Assembly (NCBI GenBank): GCA_030636765.1
Contig: DAOVWI010000001.1
Span: 1 to 64,000 of the forward strand
DNA: 64,000 nt
Direction of reading: 5' to 3'
Origin: Gemmatimonadales bacterium
GTDB lineage: Bacteria; Gemmatimonadota; Gemmatimonadetes; Palauibacterales; Palauibacteraceae
Shown here: positions 17,872 to 29,212 of the stretch, one piece after another
Layout of the letters: the number at the start of each line of letters is the position of its first letter
How positions within the stretch are numbered: position 1 is the stretch's first letter
Notes under the pieces: generated by a model
The model's input: only the letters and a program-made list of their open reading frames with translations
Database searches by the model: none
What the model was told of the DNA's origin: nothing
Translations under genes and position numbers: made by a program

Positions 17872-18786
17872 TCGTCTGCGAGGCGAGCGGAATCCGCGTG
17901 CGGACGATCGACGCCGGTCGCCTGTGGCTCGATGGCGGCGCCATGTTCGGCGTCGTGCCGAAACCGCTGTGGAGTCGACGCATTCCGGCCGACGAGCGGA
18001 ACCGCATCCAGCTCTCCATGCGTTGCCTGCTGGTCGAGACCGGGGGGCTGCGTGTGCTCGTCGACACCGGCCTCGGGAACAAGGAAGACGACAAGTTCCT
18101 GGACATCTACGGGGTGGAGAACGACGGCCGGCCCACGAGGCTCGAGGACTCCCTGCGCGCGGCCGGCGTGGAACCGGGGGAGGTGGACGTCGTGGTCTGC
18201 ACGCACCTCCACTTCGACCACGCGGGCGGCAGCACGACCCTGGGCGAGGACGGGCTGATTCGGCCCTCGTTTCCAAACGCCCGCTACGTGATCCGGCGCG
18301 GGGAGTGGGACTTCGCTCATGAGAGGAACGAACGGGTTCGGGCCAGCTACATGAGCAAGCACTTCGATCCGCTCGCCGAGGCAGGTCAGGTTGAGCTGGT
18401 GGACGAGGATGTCGAGGTCGTGCCCGGGATCCGAGTCGTCCGCACCGCGGGCCACACGCCGTATCATCAGTCGGTGCTCGTGGAGGCAGGGGATCAGACG
18501 GTCTTCTTTCCCGTGGATCTGGCCCCGACGAGCGCCCACCTGCCCCTGCCCTGGATCATGGGCTACGACGTCGAGCCGCTGGTCACGCTGGAGAGCAAGC
18601 GAGAGTGGCTGACGCGCGCTGGATCCGAAGGCTGGCTCATGGTGTTCAGTCACGATCCGGTGGTCGCGGCGGGCGTGGCCCGGCCGCGGGACGGTCGTGA
18701 CGGATGCGAGCTGGCGGAGCCGCGATCCGACGGTGCGGACGCTCCCGACGGAGAGGCCGTCGGCGAGCCGAGAAAGGACAGCGATA

Positions 18787-18809
<23 letters not shown>
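17868..18809 (+). CDS. MBL-fold metallo-hydrolase
   Basis: A 313-residue metallo-beta-lactamase-fold protein. The metal motif THLHFDH (His113, His115, Asp117, His118) is complete. Further conserved parts are LVDTGLGNKEDDKF, the second histidine in RTAGHTPYHQSVLV, the bridging Asp in FPVDLAPT and FSHDP near the end. The last ~50 residues are an acidic, low-complexity tail. The fold resembles lactonase and quorum-quenching-like hydrolases, but the substrate cannot be told from sequence. It starts in the stop of the exonuclease gene and runs 23 bases into the thiolase gene. Confidence 0.85.
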
Positions 18810-20010
<1,201 letters not shown>

Positions 20011-20018
20011 GATTACTT

Positions 20019-20600
20019 ATGCTATCATTTGACAAGACAATACGATATGGCGCTGGCCCGGTGGCGACCGTGCGGCGCCGAGGTTTGGTGTGGGCGGCCG
20101 GCGCGGTTCTGTTTGCGGTCCTGACGGCAGCCGGCGCGCGGCTCGCCGTGCCGCTCCCGGGCACGGCGGTGCCCTTCACGCTCCAGGTGCTCGCGGTGCT
20201 TCTCTCGGGCTTCGTTCTCGGCCCGTACGTGGGCGCGGCGAGCCAGATCCTCTATCTGGCCGCCGGGCTCGCGGGCGTTCCGGTCTTTTACGCCGGAGGC
20301 GGCTTTGCGTACCTCCTGGGCCCGACGGGCGGTTACCTTCTCGCGTTCCCGGCCGCGGCGGCGATCGCCGGGGCGTTCGCGTGGAGGTCGCCGCGTGTCG
20401 GGTCGATGCTGCTCGGGGCGGGGCTTGCCGTGGCGATGATCCACCTGGGCGGCGCTGCCTGGCTGGCGCTGGTGGTGGGTGGCGACGCCGCTCTTCGCGC
20501 GGGCGTGCTTCCCTTCCTTCCAGGAGACCTGCTGAAGGTGGCTCTCGCGGTCCTCATCGGCAGCCGCTTCCAGGGTCGCTTTCGCCGGACGTTCGGATAG
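20019..20600 (+). CDS. bioY: BioY family biotin transporter (ECF S component)
   Basis: A 193-residue membrane protein with about six hydrophobic segments. The BioY signature is clear: VPFTLQVLAVLLSGFVLGP, SQILYLAAGLAGVPVFYAGG and LLGPTGGYLLAFP. BioY binds biotin and imports it, alone or with EcfAT; no EcfA or EcfT gene is in the window. The ATG at 20019 lies in a short AT-rich stretch right after the thiolase stop; a GTG at 20059 is a possible alternative start. Biotin supply may relate to carboxylases of acyl-CoA metabolism, but that is inference from the neighbours. Confidence 0.92.
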   Translation: MLSFDKTIRYGAGPVATVRRRGLVWAAGAVLFAVLTAAGARLAVPLPGTAVPFTLQVLAVLLSGFVLGPYVGAASQILYLAAGLAGVPVFYAGGGFAYLLGPTGGYLLAFPAAAAIAGAFAWRSPRVGSMLLGAGLAVAMIHLGGAAWLALVVGGDAALRAGVLPFLPGDLLKVALAVLIGSRFQGRFRRTFG

Positions 20601-20661
20601 CCCGGCCGGTCCTGAGAATGGCGGGGCTCTCTTCGGAGCCGCCCTTCAGCGCCGACTCGTC

Positions 20662-21600
20662 GTGATCCTGCGAGGGTCGGAAGGCCGCCTTCGCGCCGGT
20701 TGGCGGCTGGCGCTGTTCGTGGCCATCTTCCTGGCGGCGCTCCTCGTCTTGAGCCTGCTGGCGGTCTGGCTGAACGCCCCGTGGGTCAGCGGTGCCTGGC
20801 CGGAGCGCTGGGGCTTCGTCTCGCCGCTCCTGGCCGTCGTTTTCGCGAGCTGGATCATGATGGAGCGGGTGGAGCGGATGCCGCTGGCGGCGTTGGGCTT
20901 GCCGGTCGACCGACTCCTCCCGGGCTCGTTCGGCCGCGGGGCCGCGTTCGGCACGATCCTGATGGGTGCCGTAGTGCTGGCGATGGCCGCCGCCGGTGTC
21001 GTCGTATGGGTGCGGACACCCGCTCCGGTTGGCCAGGGCGTGATGGTGTTCTTGGAGCTCAGCGCCTTCATGGTCCTCGCGGCGTTTGCCGAGGAACTGC
21101 TGCTGCGGGGCTACTTGCTCCAGGTGATGGCCGAGGCACTGGGCGGTCCTCCCGCCATCCTGGTGACGGCGGTCGTGTTCGCCGCCCTGCACGGCTTGAA
21201 CCCGCATATCTCGCTCCTGGCGCTGACGAACATCGCCCTGGCGGGAGTTCTCCTTGGCGCGGCTCTCTGGCGGACGATGAGCCTGTGGTTTGCGACCGGG
21301 CTCCACTTCGGCTGGAACTGGATGATGGGCGTGCTTGCGGACCTGCCTGTCAGCGGCCTGGACGACTCCACGCCGGGATTCTCGTTCGACACGCCCGGCT
21401 TCGACGCCGTCGTGGACAGGGCCAGCCCTCTGACGGGTGGCGCGTTCGGGCCGGAGGGCAGCCTGCTGGTGACTGCGGCCACCCTGGCCGGCATCGTGTG
21501 GGTAGTCCGGAGTCGGCGAACCCAGCCGGCGCTTCGGGTGTTGGCCCTCCGGCCGCCGGCCGTCCGGCGCAGAGGCCCGGCGCAAAGAGCTAGAGAGTAG
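20662..21600 (+). CDS. CPBP family intramembrane glutamic endopeptidase
   Basis: A 312-residue membrane protein with around eight hydrophobic segments. The Abi/CPBP (Rce1-like) catalytic motifs are present: [12 protein letters not shown] (Glu144, Glu145, Arg149), [10 protein letters not shown] and LHFGWNW. Family members are intramembrane proteases or act in bacteriocin self-immunity; the substrate is unknown here. The C-terminal ~25 residues are arginine-rich. Start is GTG at 20662; the stop is 11 bases before the next start. Confidence 0.85.
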   Translation: MILRGSEGRLRAGWRLALFVAIFLAALLVLSLLAVWLNAPWVSGAWPERWGFVSPLLAVVFASWIMMERVERMPLAALGLPVDRLLPGSFGRGAAFGTILMGAVVLAMAAAGVVVWVRTPAPVGQGVMVFLELSAFMVLAAFAEELLLRGYLLQVMAEALGGPPAILVTAVVFAALHGLNPHISLLALTNIALAGVLLGAALWRTMSLWFATGLHFGWNWMMGVLADLPVSGLDDSTPGFSFDTPGFDAVVDRASPLTGGAFGPEGSLLVTAATLAGIVWVVRSRRTQPALRVLALRPPAVRRRGPAQRARE

Positions 21601-21611
21601 AGGAGAGAAGC

Positions 21612-22511
<900 letters not shown>

Positions 22512-22514
22512 AGG

Positions 22515-22619
22515 ATGCTACGAGCACACCTCGGCATCACGCCGACGGAAGAGCAGCGACAGATCTGCGGGCTCGCGCGTTCCTTCGCGGAGTCGGAGCT
22601 GCGGCCCCATGCGGAGTGA
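22515..22619 (+). pseudogene. N-terminal fragment of acyl-CoA dehydrogenase ending in in-frame TGA
   Basis: The ATG at 22515 opens 34 codons (MLRAHLGITPTEEQRQIC, then FAESELRPHAE) that match the first helices of acyl-CoA dehydrogenases. A TGA at 22617-22619 interrupts them. The same frame continues at once with RDREEASFDRAVVDQLGELG, so no bases are gained or lost. A single substitution of an Arg (CGA) or Trp (TGG) codon would explain the stop. It may be a real nonsense mutation or a base-call error; recoding as selenocysteine is unlikely. Confidence 0.75.
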
Positions 22620-22655
22620 CGAGATCGGGAGGAGGCGAGCTTCGATCGAGCCGTC

Positions 22656-23702
22656 GTGGACCAACTCGGCGAGCTGGGCTTCCTCGGCATGCTCATCCCG
22701 GAGGAGTACGACGGGCTAGGGCTGGACATGCTCACGTACCTTTACTCGCTCGTGGAGATCGCCTGGGGAGATCCATCGGTCTCCGTCTCGATCAGCGTGC
22801 ACAACTCGCTTCCGACGCAGATCCTCCTGCGGCACGGCACGGAGGCGCAGAAACAGAGATGGCTCAGGCCGATGGCGCGCGGCGAGCTGCTGGGTGCTTT
22901 CTCGCTCTCCGAGGCGGGGGCGGGCAGCGACGCGGCCGGCTTGACGGCACAGGCTCGCCGCGACGGGGATGGGTGGGTGCTGGACGGGGCGAAGGCGTGG
23001 GTGACGAACGGGGCGTCGGCGGATCTCGTGCTTCTGTTCGCCCGCACCGATACGCCGGACGATCGACGCGGGTCGCGCGGTATCGGTGCCTTTCTCGTTC
23101 CGACGGATGCCCCCGGTTACTGCCCGGGCAAGAAGGAACGCAAGATGGGCATTCGCGGTTCGGAGACGGTGGAAGTGTCCCTCAACGATCTCCGCCTCGG
23201 CCCCGAGCACCTGATCGGCGAGCCGAACCGCGGCTTCCGCTACGCGCTGGCGGCGCTGGAGGGTGGGCGGCTCGGGATCGCCGCTCAGGCGGTCGGCATC
23301 GCCCGGGCGGCTCTCGAGCACGCGCTGCGGTACGCGGAGGAGCGAAGTCAGTTCGGAGCACCGATTCGCGACTTCCAGGGGATCCAGTTCAAGCTGGCGG
23401 AGATGGGCCGGCGCTACGAGACGGCTCTGGCCATTCTGGAGCGAGCCGGCCGGGCGCATGAGGCCGGGGATCCGCGTAGCCGTCGCCTGTCCTCCACCGC
23501 CAAGCTGACGGCGAGCGAGTCCGCGGTCTGGATCGCGCGGCAGGCGGTGCAGGTGTTCGGTGGGTACGGATACAGCCGGGAGTACCCGGTCGAGCGGCTG
23601 TTCCGCGACTCGAAGATCACGGAGATTTACGAAGGCACCAGCGAGATCCACCGCTGGATCATCGCCGGACAGCTCTATAGGGAAAGGGACGGAGTCCAAT
23701 GA
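22656..23702 (+). CDS. Acyl-CoA dehydrogenase (intact downstream part)
   Basis: An FAD-dependent acyl-CoA dehydrogenase of the short/branched-chain class. The continuous frame downstream of the in-frame TGA is 348 residues from a GTG at 22656; full-length relatives have ~380. Seen are PEEYDGLGLDMLTY, FSLSEAGAGSDAAGL, the substrate loop MGIRGSETVEVSLND, ERSQFGAPIRDFQGIQFKLAEM, QVFGGYGYSREYPVER and IYEGTSEIHR with the catalytic Glu. No Shine-Dalgarno sits close to GTG 22656, so this short form may not be made. If the TGA is an error, the gene runs 22515-23702. It overlaps the leucine dehydrogenase start by 4 bases. Confidence 0.85.
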   Translation: MDQLGELGFLGMLIPEEYDGLGLDMLTYLYSLVEIAWGDPSVSVSISVHNSLPTQILLRHGTEAQKQRWLRPMARGELLGAFSLSEAGAGSDAAGLTAQARRDGDGWVLDGAKAWVTNGASADLVLLFARTDTPDDRRGSRGIGAFLVPTDAPGYCPGKKERKMGIRGSETVEVSLNDLRLGPEHLIGEPNRGFRYALAALEGGRLGIAAQAVGIARAALEHALRYAEERSQFGAPIRDFQGIQFKLAEMGRRYETALAILERAGRAHEAGDPRSRRLSSTAKLTASESAVWIARQAVQVFGGYGYSREYPVERLFRDSKITEIYEGTSEIHRWIIAGQLYRERDGVQ

Positions 23703-24808
23703 ACCCCACGGACGTGATCGACGAGACCGTCGAGCTTACGGGGCTGGGCAAGACCCAGCTCTTCGATCTATTCGCTGAGTATGGCCACGAGCAGGTCATC
23801 TTCAGCTGCGAGCCCTCCTGCGGCTACAGAGGCATCGTGGCGATCCATGACACGACGCTCGGTCCGGCGCTCGGCGGCACGAGGTTCTGGAGCTACGAGA
23901 CCGATCTCGACGCGCTTGTCGACGTGCTCCGGCTCTCTCGTGGGATGACCTACAAGGCGGCCATCGCGGGATTGAATCTCGGGGGAGGGAAGGCGGTCAT
24001 CATCGGCGACAACCAGACGCGGTATCGTGAGATGATCATGCGGGCCCACGGCCGCGTCGTGGAGAGCCTCGGCGGACGCTATATCACGGCGGAGGACGTC
24101 GGAACGAACGTCGAGGACATGGATTACGTTCACACGGAGACGGAGTACGTGGTCGGCATCCTCGGCCGCTCGGGCGATCCCTCTCCCGTCACCGCCTTCG
24201 GCGTTTACCGGGGGATCAAGGCGTGCGCGTTCAAGCGCTACGGCGACGATGACCTCGATAAGAAGACGGTGGCGGTGCAGGGGGTGGGACACGTCGGATA
24301 TCACCTTTGCCGCTACCTCGCGGAGGAGGGGGCGAAGCTCTTCGTAACCGACATCGATCACGCGAAGGTGGGCCGCGCGGTGGACGAGCTGGGGGCCGTC
24401 GCCGTCGGTCCGGACGAGATCTACGAGGTGGAAGCCGACATCTTCGCGCCCTGCGCGCTTGGCGCGGTGCTGAACAGCCGCACGATCCCCAGCCTGCGGG
24501 CGAACATCGTGGCGGGCGCGGCGAACAACCAGCTGGAAACCGAGGAGGACGCCGAGCGACTCCGCGAAAGCGGTATCCTGTACGCTCCGGACTACGTCAT
24601 CAACGCCGGAGGGCTCATCAACGTGTACTCCGAGCTCGTCGGCTGGAGTCTCGAGCGTTCGCAGCGAAAGGCTGGCGAGATCTACAACGTGATCCTGCGC
24701 ATCTTCGAGCTGGCCGAGGCGGAGGGGCTGACGAGCGCCGAGGCGGCGGACCGGCTCGCCATGCGGCGAGTCGATCAGGTCGCGAAGCTGCACAGATCGC
24801 ATGTCTGA
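23699..24808 (+). CDS. Glu/Leu/Phe/Val-type amino acid dehydrogenase (likely leucine dehydrogenase)
   Basis: A 369-residue NAD-dependent dehydrogenase that deaminates a branched-chain amino acid to its 2-oxo acid. [11 protein letters not shown] is the substrate region, [19 protein letters not shown] holds both conserved lysines (near 86 and 98), [14 protein letters not shown] carries the catalytic Asp, and [15 protein letters not shown] is the NAD motif. [12 protein letters not shown] and [15 protein letters not shown] are typical of leucine and phenylalanine dehydrogenases. The ATGA overlap with the acyl-CoA dehydrogenase suggests shared degradation of branched-chain amino acids. Confidence 0.88.
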   Translation: MNPTDVIDETVELTGLGKTQLFDLFAEYGHEQVIFSCEPSCGYRGIVAIHDTTLGPALGGTRFWSYETDLDALVDVLRLSRGMTYKAAIAGLNLGGGKAVIIGDNQTRYREMIMRAHGRVVESLGGRYITAEDVGTNVEDMDYVHTETEYVVGILGRSGDPSPVTAFGVYRGIKACAFKRYGDDDLDKKTVAVQGVGHVGYHLCRYLAEEGAKLFVTDIDHAKVGRAVDELGAVAVGPDEIYEVEADIFAPCALGAVLNSRTIPSLRANIVAGAANNQLETEEDAERLRESGILYAPDYVINAGGLINVYSELVGWSLERSQRKAGEIYNVILRIFELAEAEGLTSAEAADRLAMRRVDQVAKLHRSHV

Positions 24809-24855
24809 CGGCACATCTGAAACGTTCCCGACATCGAGGCGGGTCTCTGACCCGG

Positions 24856-26178
24856 ATGAGTGAAATGAGCGAGGTAGAATGCGGAGCCGCGGCCACGGCG
24901 CCCTCCTGGCCCACCCCGGAGGGAATGCTGGCGGAGACGGATCCGGAGGTGTACGCGGCGATCCAGGGTGAGGTGGGGCGGCAAAGGTGGGGCCTGGAGC
25001 TGATCGCCAGCGAGAACTTCGTCTCGCCGGCGGTGCTCGAGGCGATGGGCTCGGTGCTCACCAACAAGTACGCCGAGGGCTATCCCGACAAGCGGTACTA
25101 CGGCGGCTGCGAGTACATGGATCAGGTCGAGAGCCTGGCCCGCCGACGAGCCATGGAGCTCTTCGGCGCCGAACACGCGAACGTGCAGCCGCACAGCGGG
25201 TCCCAGGCGAACATGGCCGGGTACTTCGCTTTCCTGGAGCCGGGCGACACGATCCTCGGCATGGATCTCTCCCACGGGGGTCACCTCACCCACGGATCGC
25301 GCGTGAACTTCAGCGGCCAGCTCTACCGGGTCGTCGCGTACGGCGTCCGGGAGACCGATGGCCGCGTGGACATGGAGGCGGTGCGCGAGACAGCGCTTCG
25401 GGAACGCCCCGCCATGATCGTGGCGGGCGCGAGCGCTTACCCTCGCGTGTTGCCGTTCGAGGAGTTCGCGAGTGTGGCGCGCGAGGTCGGCGCGGTCTTG
25501 CTCGTGGACATGGCGCACATCGCCGGCCTGGTCGCCGCGGGAGTGCATCCGTCGCCCGTGCCCCACTCCGACGTCGTGACGACGACAACCCACAAGACGC
25601 TTCGAGGGCCCCGGGGCGGGTTGATCCTGTGTCGGGCGGAGCACGCCCGGGCGATCGACAAGTCTGTGTTCCCGGGCATGCAGGGTGGGCCCCTGATGCA
25701 CGTCATCGCCGCCAAGGCGGTGGCACTCAGGGAGGCGGGGAGCGACGAGTTCCGCGCCTACGCGGCCCAAGTGGTCGAGAACGCCCGGGCGTTGGGCGAG
25801 GAGCTCGGTCGGCGCGGCTACCGGCTCGTGTCCGGCGGCACGGACACCCACCTGCTGCTGGTGGATCTCCGAAACACCGACCTGACCGGCAAGGACGCCG
25901 AGGAGATGCTCGAGAGGGCGGGCATCACCGTGAACAAGAACACGGTTCCCTTCGAGACGCGCTCGCCCTTCGTCACGTCGGGGATCCGCATCGGAACGTC
26001 GGCCGTCACCACGCGCTGCATGACCGGGACGGAGATGCGCGCCATCGCCGGGATGATCGACCGCGTGCTTCGGTCGGGTGCAAGCGATCCGGACGTGGCG
26101 GCCGTCCAGGCCGAGGTCCGAGCTCTGTGTGAGGCATTCCCCCTGTACGAACCGGCTGACGCCGGTTCGATCGGCTGA
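24856..26178 (+). CDS. glyA: Serine hydroxymethyltransferase
   Basis: A 440-residue PLP enzyme that converts serine and tetrahydrofolate to glycine and methylene-tetrahydrofolate. It shows [61 protein letters not shown] and the PLP lysine in [14 protein letters not shown] (Lys247). VNKNTVPFE and [13 protein letters not shown] close the active site. The ATG at 24856 is taken; ATG 24865 and 24925 are in-frame alternatives. The first ~20 residues are a variable extension. No glycine riboswitch fits in the 47 bases upstream. Confidence 0.96.
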   Translation: MSEMSEVECGAAATAPSWPTPEGMLAETDPEVYAAIQGEVGRQRWGLELIASENFVSPAVLEAMGSVLTNKYAEGYPDKRYYGGCEYMDQVESLARRRAMELFGAEHANVQPHSGSQANMAGYFAFLEPGDTILGMDLSHGGHLTHGSRVNFSGQLYRVVAYGVRETDGRVDMEAVRETALRERPAMIVAGASAYPRVLPFEEFASVAREVGAVLLVDMAHIAGLVAAGVHPSPVPHSDVVTTTTHKTLRGPRGGLILCRAEHARAIDKSVFPGMQGGPLMHVIAAKAVALREAGSDEFRAYAAQVVENARALGEELGRRGYRLVSGGTDTHLLLVDLRNTDLTGKDAEEMLERAGITVNKNTVPFETRSPFVTSGIRIGTSAVTTRCMTGTEMRAIAGMIDRVLRSGASDPDVAAVQAEVRALCEAFPLYEPADAGSIG

Positions 26179-26210
26179 CTCACTCCTCCGACGGACGCCC
26201 CCACTTCGTC

Positions 26211-26819
26211 GTGCTGCCGCTCAGGGCCGGCGAAGCGGAGCATCGGGAGCGGGGCTCGCGCTTCATCGCCGTCGTCCGCCGGGCGAGCTCTGAGAGTGAG
26301 GCCCGGGAGCATCAGCGGGAGGAGCGCCGCCGGTATCACGACGCGACGCACCACGTCCTGGCCGCTCGACTCCTCGACGGCACTGAGTTGTTTGACGACG
26401 ATGGGGAGCCGGCCGGGACGGGTGGTCGCCCTGTACTGGATGCGATTGTGGACAGCGCGCTGGTGGACGCAGCCGTTGTGGTGACCCGGTACTTCGGCGG
26501 CACGAAACTCGGCACGGGACCACTCTCCCGCGCCTATGCCCAAGCCGGGCGCGCGGCCCTGGAGCGAACGCCCCGCGGACGGTTTGTTCGGGGGAAGCGG
26601 CTGGCCCTTCGTTTCGCTTACGAGGACACGGGTGCGATCATGGGTGCGCTTGCGGCGGCGCGGACGGTGCGTTTGCGTCAGGAGTTCTTCGAGCGAAGCG
26701 AGCTCGAGGTTGGTGTGGCGGAGCACGAGCTGGACTCCCTCCGCGACGTCCTTCTGACGTCCACCGGTGGGCGCATCGACATCTCCGAGCCGGAGGGAAC
26801 CGTCCTCATACCGGCCTGA
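26211..26819 (+). CDS. YigZ / IMPACT family protein
   Basis: A 202-residue UPF0029 protein. The N-terminal IMPACT domain has GSRFIAVV, HHVLAARL, DDDGEPAGTGGRPVL and VVVTRYFGGTKLGTGPLSRAY, all family hallmarks. The C-terminal ~70 residues are the ferredoxin-like DUF1949 extension. YigZ proteins are structurally related to translation factor domain IV; their biochemical role is unclear. A GTG at 26211 is the first plausible start after glyA. It is probably the last gene of the glyA transcription unit. Confidence 0.9.
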   Translation: MLPLRAGEAEHRERGSRFIAVVRRASSESEAREHQREERRRYHDATHHVLAARLLDGTELFDDDGEPAGTGGRPVLDAIVDSALVDAAVVVTRYFGGTKLGTGPLSRAYAQAGRAALERTPRGRFVRGKRLALRFAYEDTGAIMGALAAARTVRLRQEFFERSELEVGVAEHELDSLRDVLLTSTGGRIDISEPEGTVLIPA

Positions 26820-26837
26820 GCGCCAGCCCGACGATAC

Positions 26838-26866
26838 TTGACGCTCTCGTAGCGGCCCGTCAGATT
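26838..26866 (+). promoter_or_regulatory. Weak candidate promoter before Minf_1886 gene
   Basis: TTGACG (26838-26843) and CAGATT (26861-26866) are 17 bases apart in the 103-base gap between yigZ and the next gene. The -35 is good, the -10 is poor. Confidence 0.25.
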
Positions 26867-26922
26867 TGGCTCGAGGCGGCAAGCCGAGCCGACCGAGAGG
26901 TTTGGAAGCGAGAAGAGCGAAG

Positions 26923-27294
26923 ATGAGTCCGACGCCCGGAACCGATGTGCTGGGTCGCCTTGCCCGGCGAAACCCGCGTTACGCGGAGGCGGCGTACATC
27001 TTCGTTCTCGAGGCGCTCCACGATCGCATCCAGCAGCTGCAGCAGCCGCGCCACCTCACAGGAGCGGAGCTGGCGGAGGCGGTTCGAGACCTCGCTCTGG
27101 TGCGCTTCGGACCGATGGCACGCAGCGTGCTCCGGCATTGGGGCGTACACTCCACGTCCGACATGGGCAACGTCGTGTTCCTACTCGTGGAGTCGGGGAT
27201 ACTCATCAAGCAGCCGACGGACACGCCCGAGGATTTCGAGGACCTGTTCAGCTTCGAAGAGGCATTCGAGACAGGCTATCTGTGGGGTGGCTGA
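26923..27294 (+). CDS. Minf_1886 family protein
   Basis: A 123-residue cytosolic protein with no catalytic motif. RYAEAAYIFVLEALHDRIQQL, DLALVRFGPMARSVLRHWGV, TSDMGNVVFLLVESGIL and EDFEDLFSFEEAFE match the small Minf_1886 family known from Verrucomicrobia, Planctomycetes and Gemmatimonadota. The function is unknown. The ATG at 26923 follows AGAAGAGCGAAG. It is 76 bases upstream of a small zinc-ribbon gene, and the pair may be transcribed together. Confidence 0.8.
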   Translation: MSPTPGTDVLGRLARRNPRYAEAAYIFVLEALHDRIQQLQQPRHLTGAELAEAVRDLALVRFGPMARSVLRHWGVHSTSDMGNVVFLLVESGILIKQPTDTPEDFEDLFSFEEAFETGYLWGG

Positions 27295-27369
27295 GAGGTG
27301 CCAGGTTGCCTTTCGGCCGCTCGCTGAGCGGAACGTGGCGACTCGTTAACGAGTGGGAGGGGTGATCGA

Positions 27370-27567
27370 GTGGAGAATTCGGCCCAGTTTCCCCAGTGTC
27401 TCAAGTGCAACGGCGGCGTTCTGATCCCGCTGTCCGACTACGGTCGAGAGGGTGCCTCCATCCGGTACAAGGCCTGGGTGTGCTCGAACCCCGAGTGTGG
27501 GTACAACATTCGTATCGACAACGGCGAGATCAGCTTCGGGCGCAATATCTCTCAATCCTTCAAGTAG
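27370..27567 (+). CDS. Small zinc-ribbon protein
   Basis: A 65-residue protein with four cysteines in two pairs, CLKCNGGVLIPLSD and CSNPECGYNIRID, spaced as in rubredoxin-like or zinc-ribbon folds. The GTG at 27370 has a strong GGGAGG about eight bases upstream, which supports real translation. The rest is polar with an aromatic YKAW turn. It could bind nucleic acid or a partner protein; no function can be assigned. Confidence 0.75.
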   Translation: MENSAQFPQCLKCNGGVLIPLSDYGREGASIRYKAWVCSNPECGYNIRIDNGEISFGRNISQSFK

Positions 27568-27627
27568 CGGGACCCGCCGTCCCCGGTCTGGGCGTCATGC
27601 CGCCCCGGCCCCATTGAGCTTGCGATC

Positions 27628-29208
27628 ATGAACGAGGGACCCCTGACCGGCGACACCCAACCGGTGGGGGGGCATGTCATCTGGCTCCCCACGGCCGCGG
27701 AGATGGCGGAGCTGGATCGTCGGGCCACGGAGTCCGGCGCGATTCCGGAACGGGCCCTCATCGAATCGGCCGGCCGCGAGATCGCCCATGCCGTGCAACG
27801 ACGCTTTCCCACCGGGCGCGTCCTCGTGCTGGCCGGGAGCGGTCACAACGGCGCCGATGCTCTGGTGGCAGCTCGCACCCTGATCGCCTGGGGGCGCGAC
27901 GTGGGGGCTGTGCGCTGCGGTTCATCCCCGCCCGAGCCCGAAGTGCTGGGTGGCTGGGGCCTCCAGCTCCAGGAGGCCGATCTGCTGGAAGCGCGCCTGG
28001 CCGAGGCGGGCGTGGTGCTGGACGGCGTGCTGGGTACGGGCGTTCGGGGCGCGGTCCGCGAGCCTGCCGCTGCGATCATCCGTGCGGCGAACGCCGCCGG
28101 CCGGCCCATCGTCGCGGTGGATGGGCCGAGTGGGGCCGACTTCACGACGGGCGCCGTCGAGGGCGAGGGCATTCGCGCGGAGCTCACCGTGAGCCTCGGG
28201 TGGCCCAAGCTCGGCCTGCTCCGCTTTCCGGCCCGCGCCTACTGCGGCGAGCTGGTCGCAGTCGAGATCGGTTTTCCGCCTCCCGAGTCGCCCCTGGGTG
28301 CGCGGGCGATCACGGATGGGTGGGTGGCGAAGATGCTCGTGCCGAGACCGGCGGATGCCCACAAGGGCCGCGCTGGCTATCTGGCGATCGTCGCCGGGCA
28401 GGAGGGCATGGCCGGGGCCTCGGTGCTGGCCGCGCGCGCCGCGATCCGGGGTGGCGCCGGCATCGTTCGGGTGGTTGGCGATCCGGCCAACCGGGAGATC
28501 GTCCAGAAGAGCGTGCCGGAGGCGATCTTCGTGAGCTGGGAGGACGAGGCGGCCGTGGCGGACGCGGTGTCGTGGGCCCACGCGGTCGCCCTCGGCCCCG
28601 GCCTCGGGGTGGAGACGGGCAGGCGGGAGCTCGTCGCCTCGATCCTCCGGTGGGCGTGTGAGGCTGGGAGGCCGGCGCTCGTGGACGCCGACGGCCTGAA
28701 CGCGTGGGCGGGCGAGGCCGCTGAGCTTGCCGGCAGCCTGCCGGAAGGGTCGCTGGTCACGCCGCACCCGGGCGAGCTCAGCCGGCTGCTGGGCCAGCCT
28801 ATGGGCACCGTGCTCGAAGATCCGATGGGCGCGGCGCGAGGTGCGGCCGAGATCCTGGGATGCACCGTGCTCCTGAAGGGGGCCCCCTCGGTCGTGGCCG
28901 AGGGGAACGAGCCGCTGCGCGTGGCCACGACGGGCGACGTGGCGCTCGCGACCGGGGGCGTGGGCGATGTTCTGACCGGACTCGCCGGAGCCTACCTCGC
29001 GGCAGGCATGCGGGCCCCCGACGCGGCGGCTGCCGCCCTCCACCTCTCCGGCCACGCAGCGCTGATGGCGCCGGAGCCTGTGGGGCACGCCGCGGGCGAC
29101 CTGGCCGACCGCCTGCCCCTCGCGCGGGCCCGGGTCGAAGCGACATCGCCGGTCGCGTATCCCTACCTGTTCGTTCTGCCCGCCGCGCGCGGCTCGGCGG
29201 AGCCCTAA
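27628..29208 (+). CDS. nnr: Bifunctional NAD(P)H-hydrate epimerase / ADP-dependent dehydratase
   Basis: A 526-residue fusion that repairs damaged NADHX and NADPHX. Residues ~20-235 are the YjeF N-terminal epimerase (AGSGHNGADALVAART, VLDGVLGTGVRG, AVDGPSGADFTTG). Residues ~240-515 are the YjeF C-terminal dehydratase: HKGRAGYLAIVAGQEGMAGA, ALGPGLG, LVDADGLNAW, TPHPGELSRLLG and the catalytic loop ATGGVGDVLTGLAGA (Asp near 447). It is followed 4 bases later by thiL. Confidence 0.94.
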   Translation: MNEGPLTGDTQPVGGHVIWLPTAAEMAELDRRATESGAIPERALIESAGREIAHAVQRRFPTGRVLVLAGSGHNGADALVAARTLIAWGRDVGAVRCGSSPPEPEVLGGWGLQLQEADLLEARLAEAGVVLDGVLGTGVRGAVREPAAAIIRAANAAGRPIVAVDGPSGADFTTGAVEGEGIRAELTVSLGWPKLGLLRFPARAYCGELVAVEIGFPPPESPLGARAITDGWVAKMLVPRPADAHKGRAGYLAIVAGQEGMAGASVLAARAAIRGGAGIVRVVGDPANREIVQKSVPEAIFVSWEDEAAVADAVSWAHAVALGPGLGVETGRRELVASILRWACEAGRPALVDADGLNAWAGEAAELAGSLPEGSLVTPHPGELSRLLGQPMGTVLEDPMGAARGAAEILGCTVLLKGAPSVVAEGNEPLRVATTGDVALATGGVGDVLTGLAGAYLAAGMRAPDAAAAALHLSGHAALMAPEPVGHAAGDLADRLPLARARVEATSPVAYPYLFVLPAARGSAEP

Positions 29209-29212
29209 ACAG

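Noticed and set aside
20011..20060. Biotin operator or promoter in the AT-rich start of bioY (TTGACA at 20029)
   Set aside because: No -10 at proper spacing and no BirA/BioR-type palindrome; the TTGACA lies inside the coding region.
22617..22619. TGA in acyl-CoA dehydrogenase as a selenocysteine codon
   Set aside because: The family has no selenocysteine at this N-terminal helix, no SECIS-like hairpin is evident just downstream, and a simple substitution explains it.
24809..24855. Glycine riboswitch before glyA
   Set aside because: Only 47 bases are available and no aptamer-like arrangement is seen.
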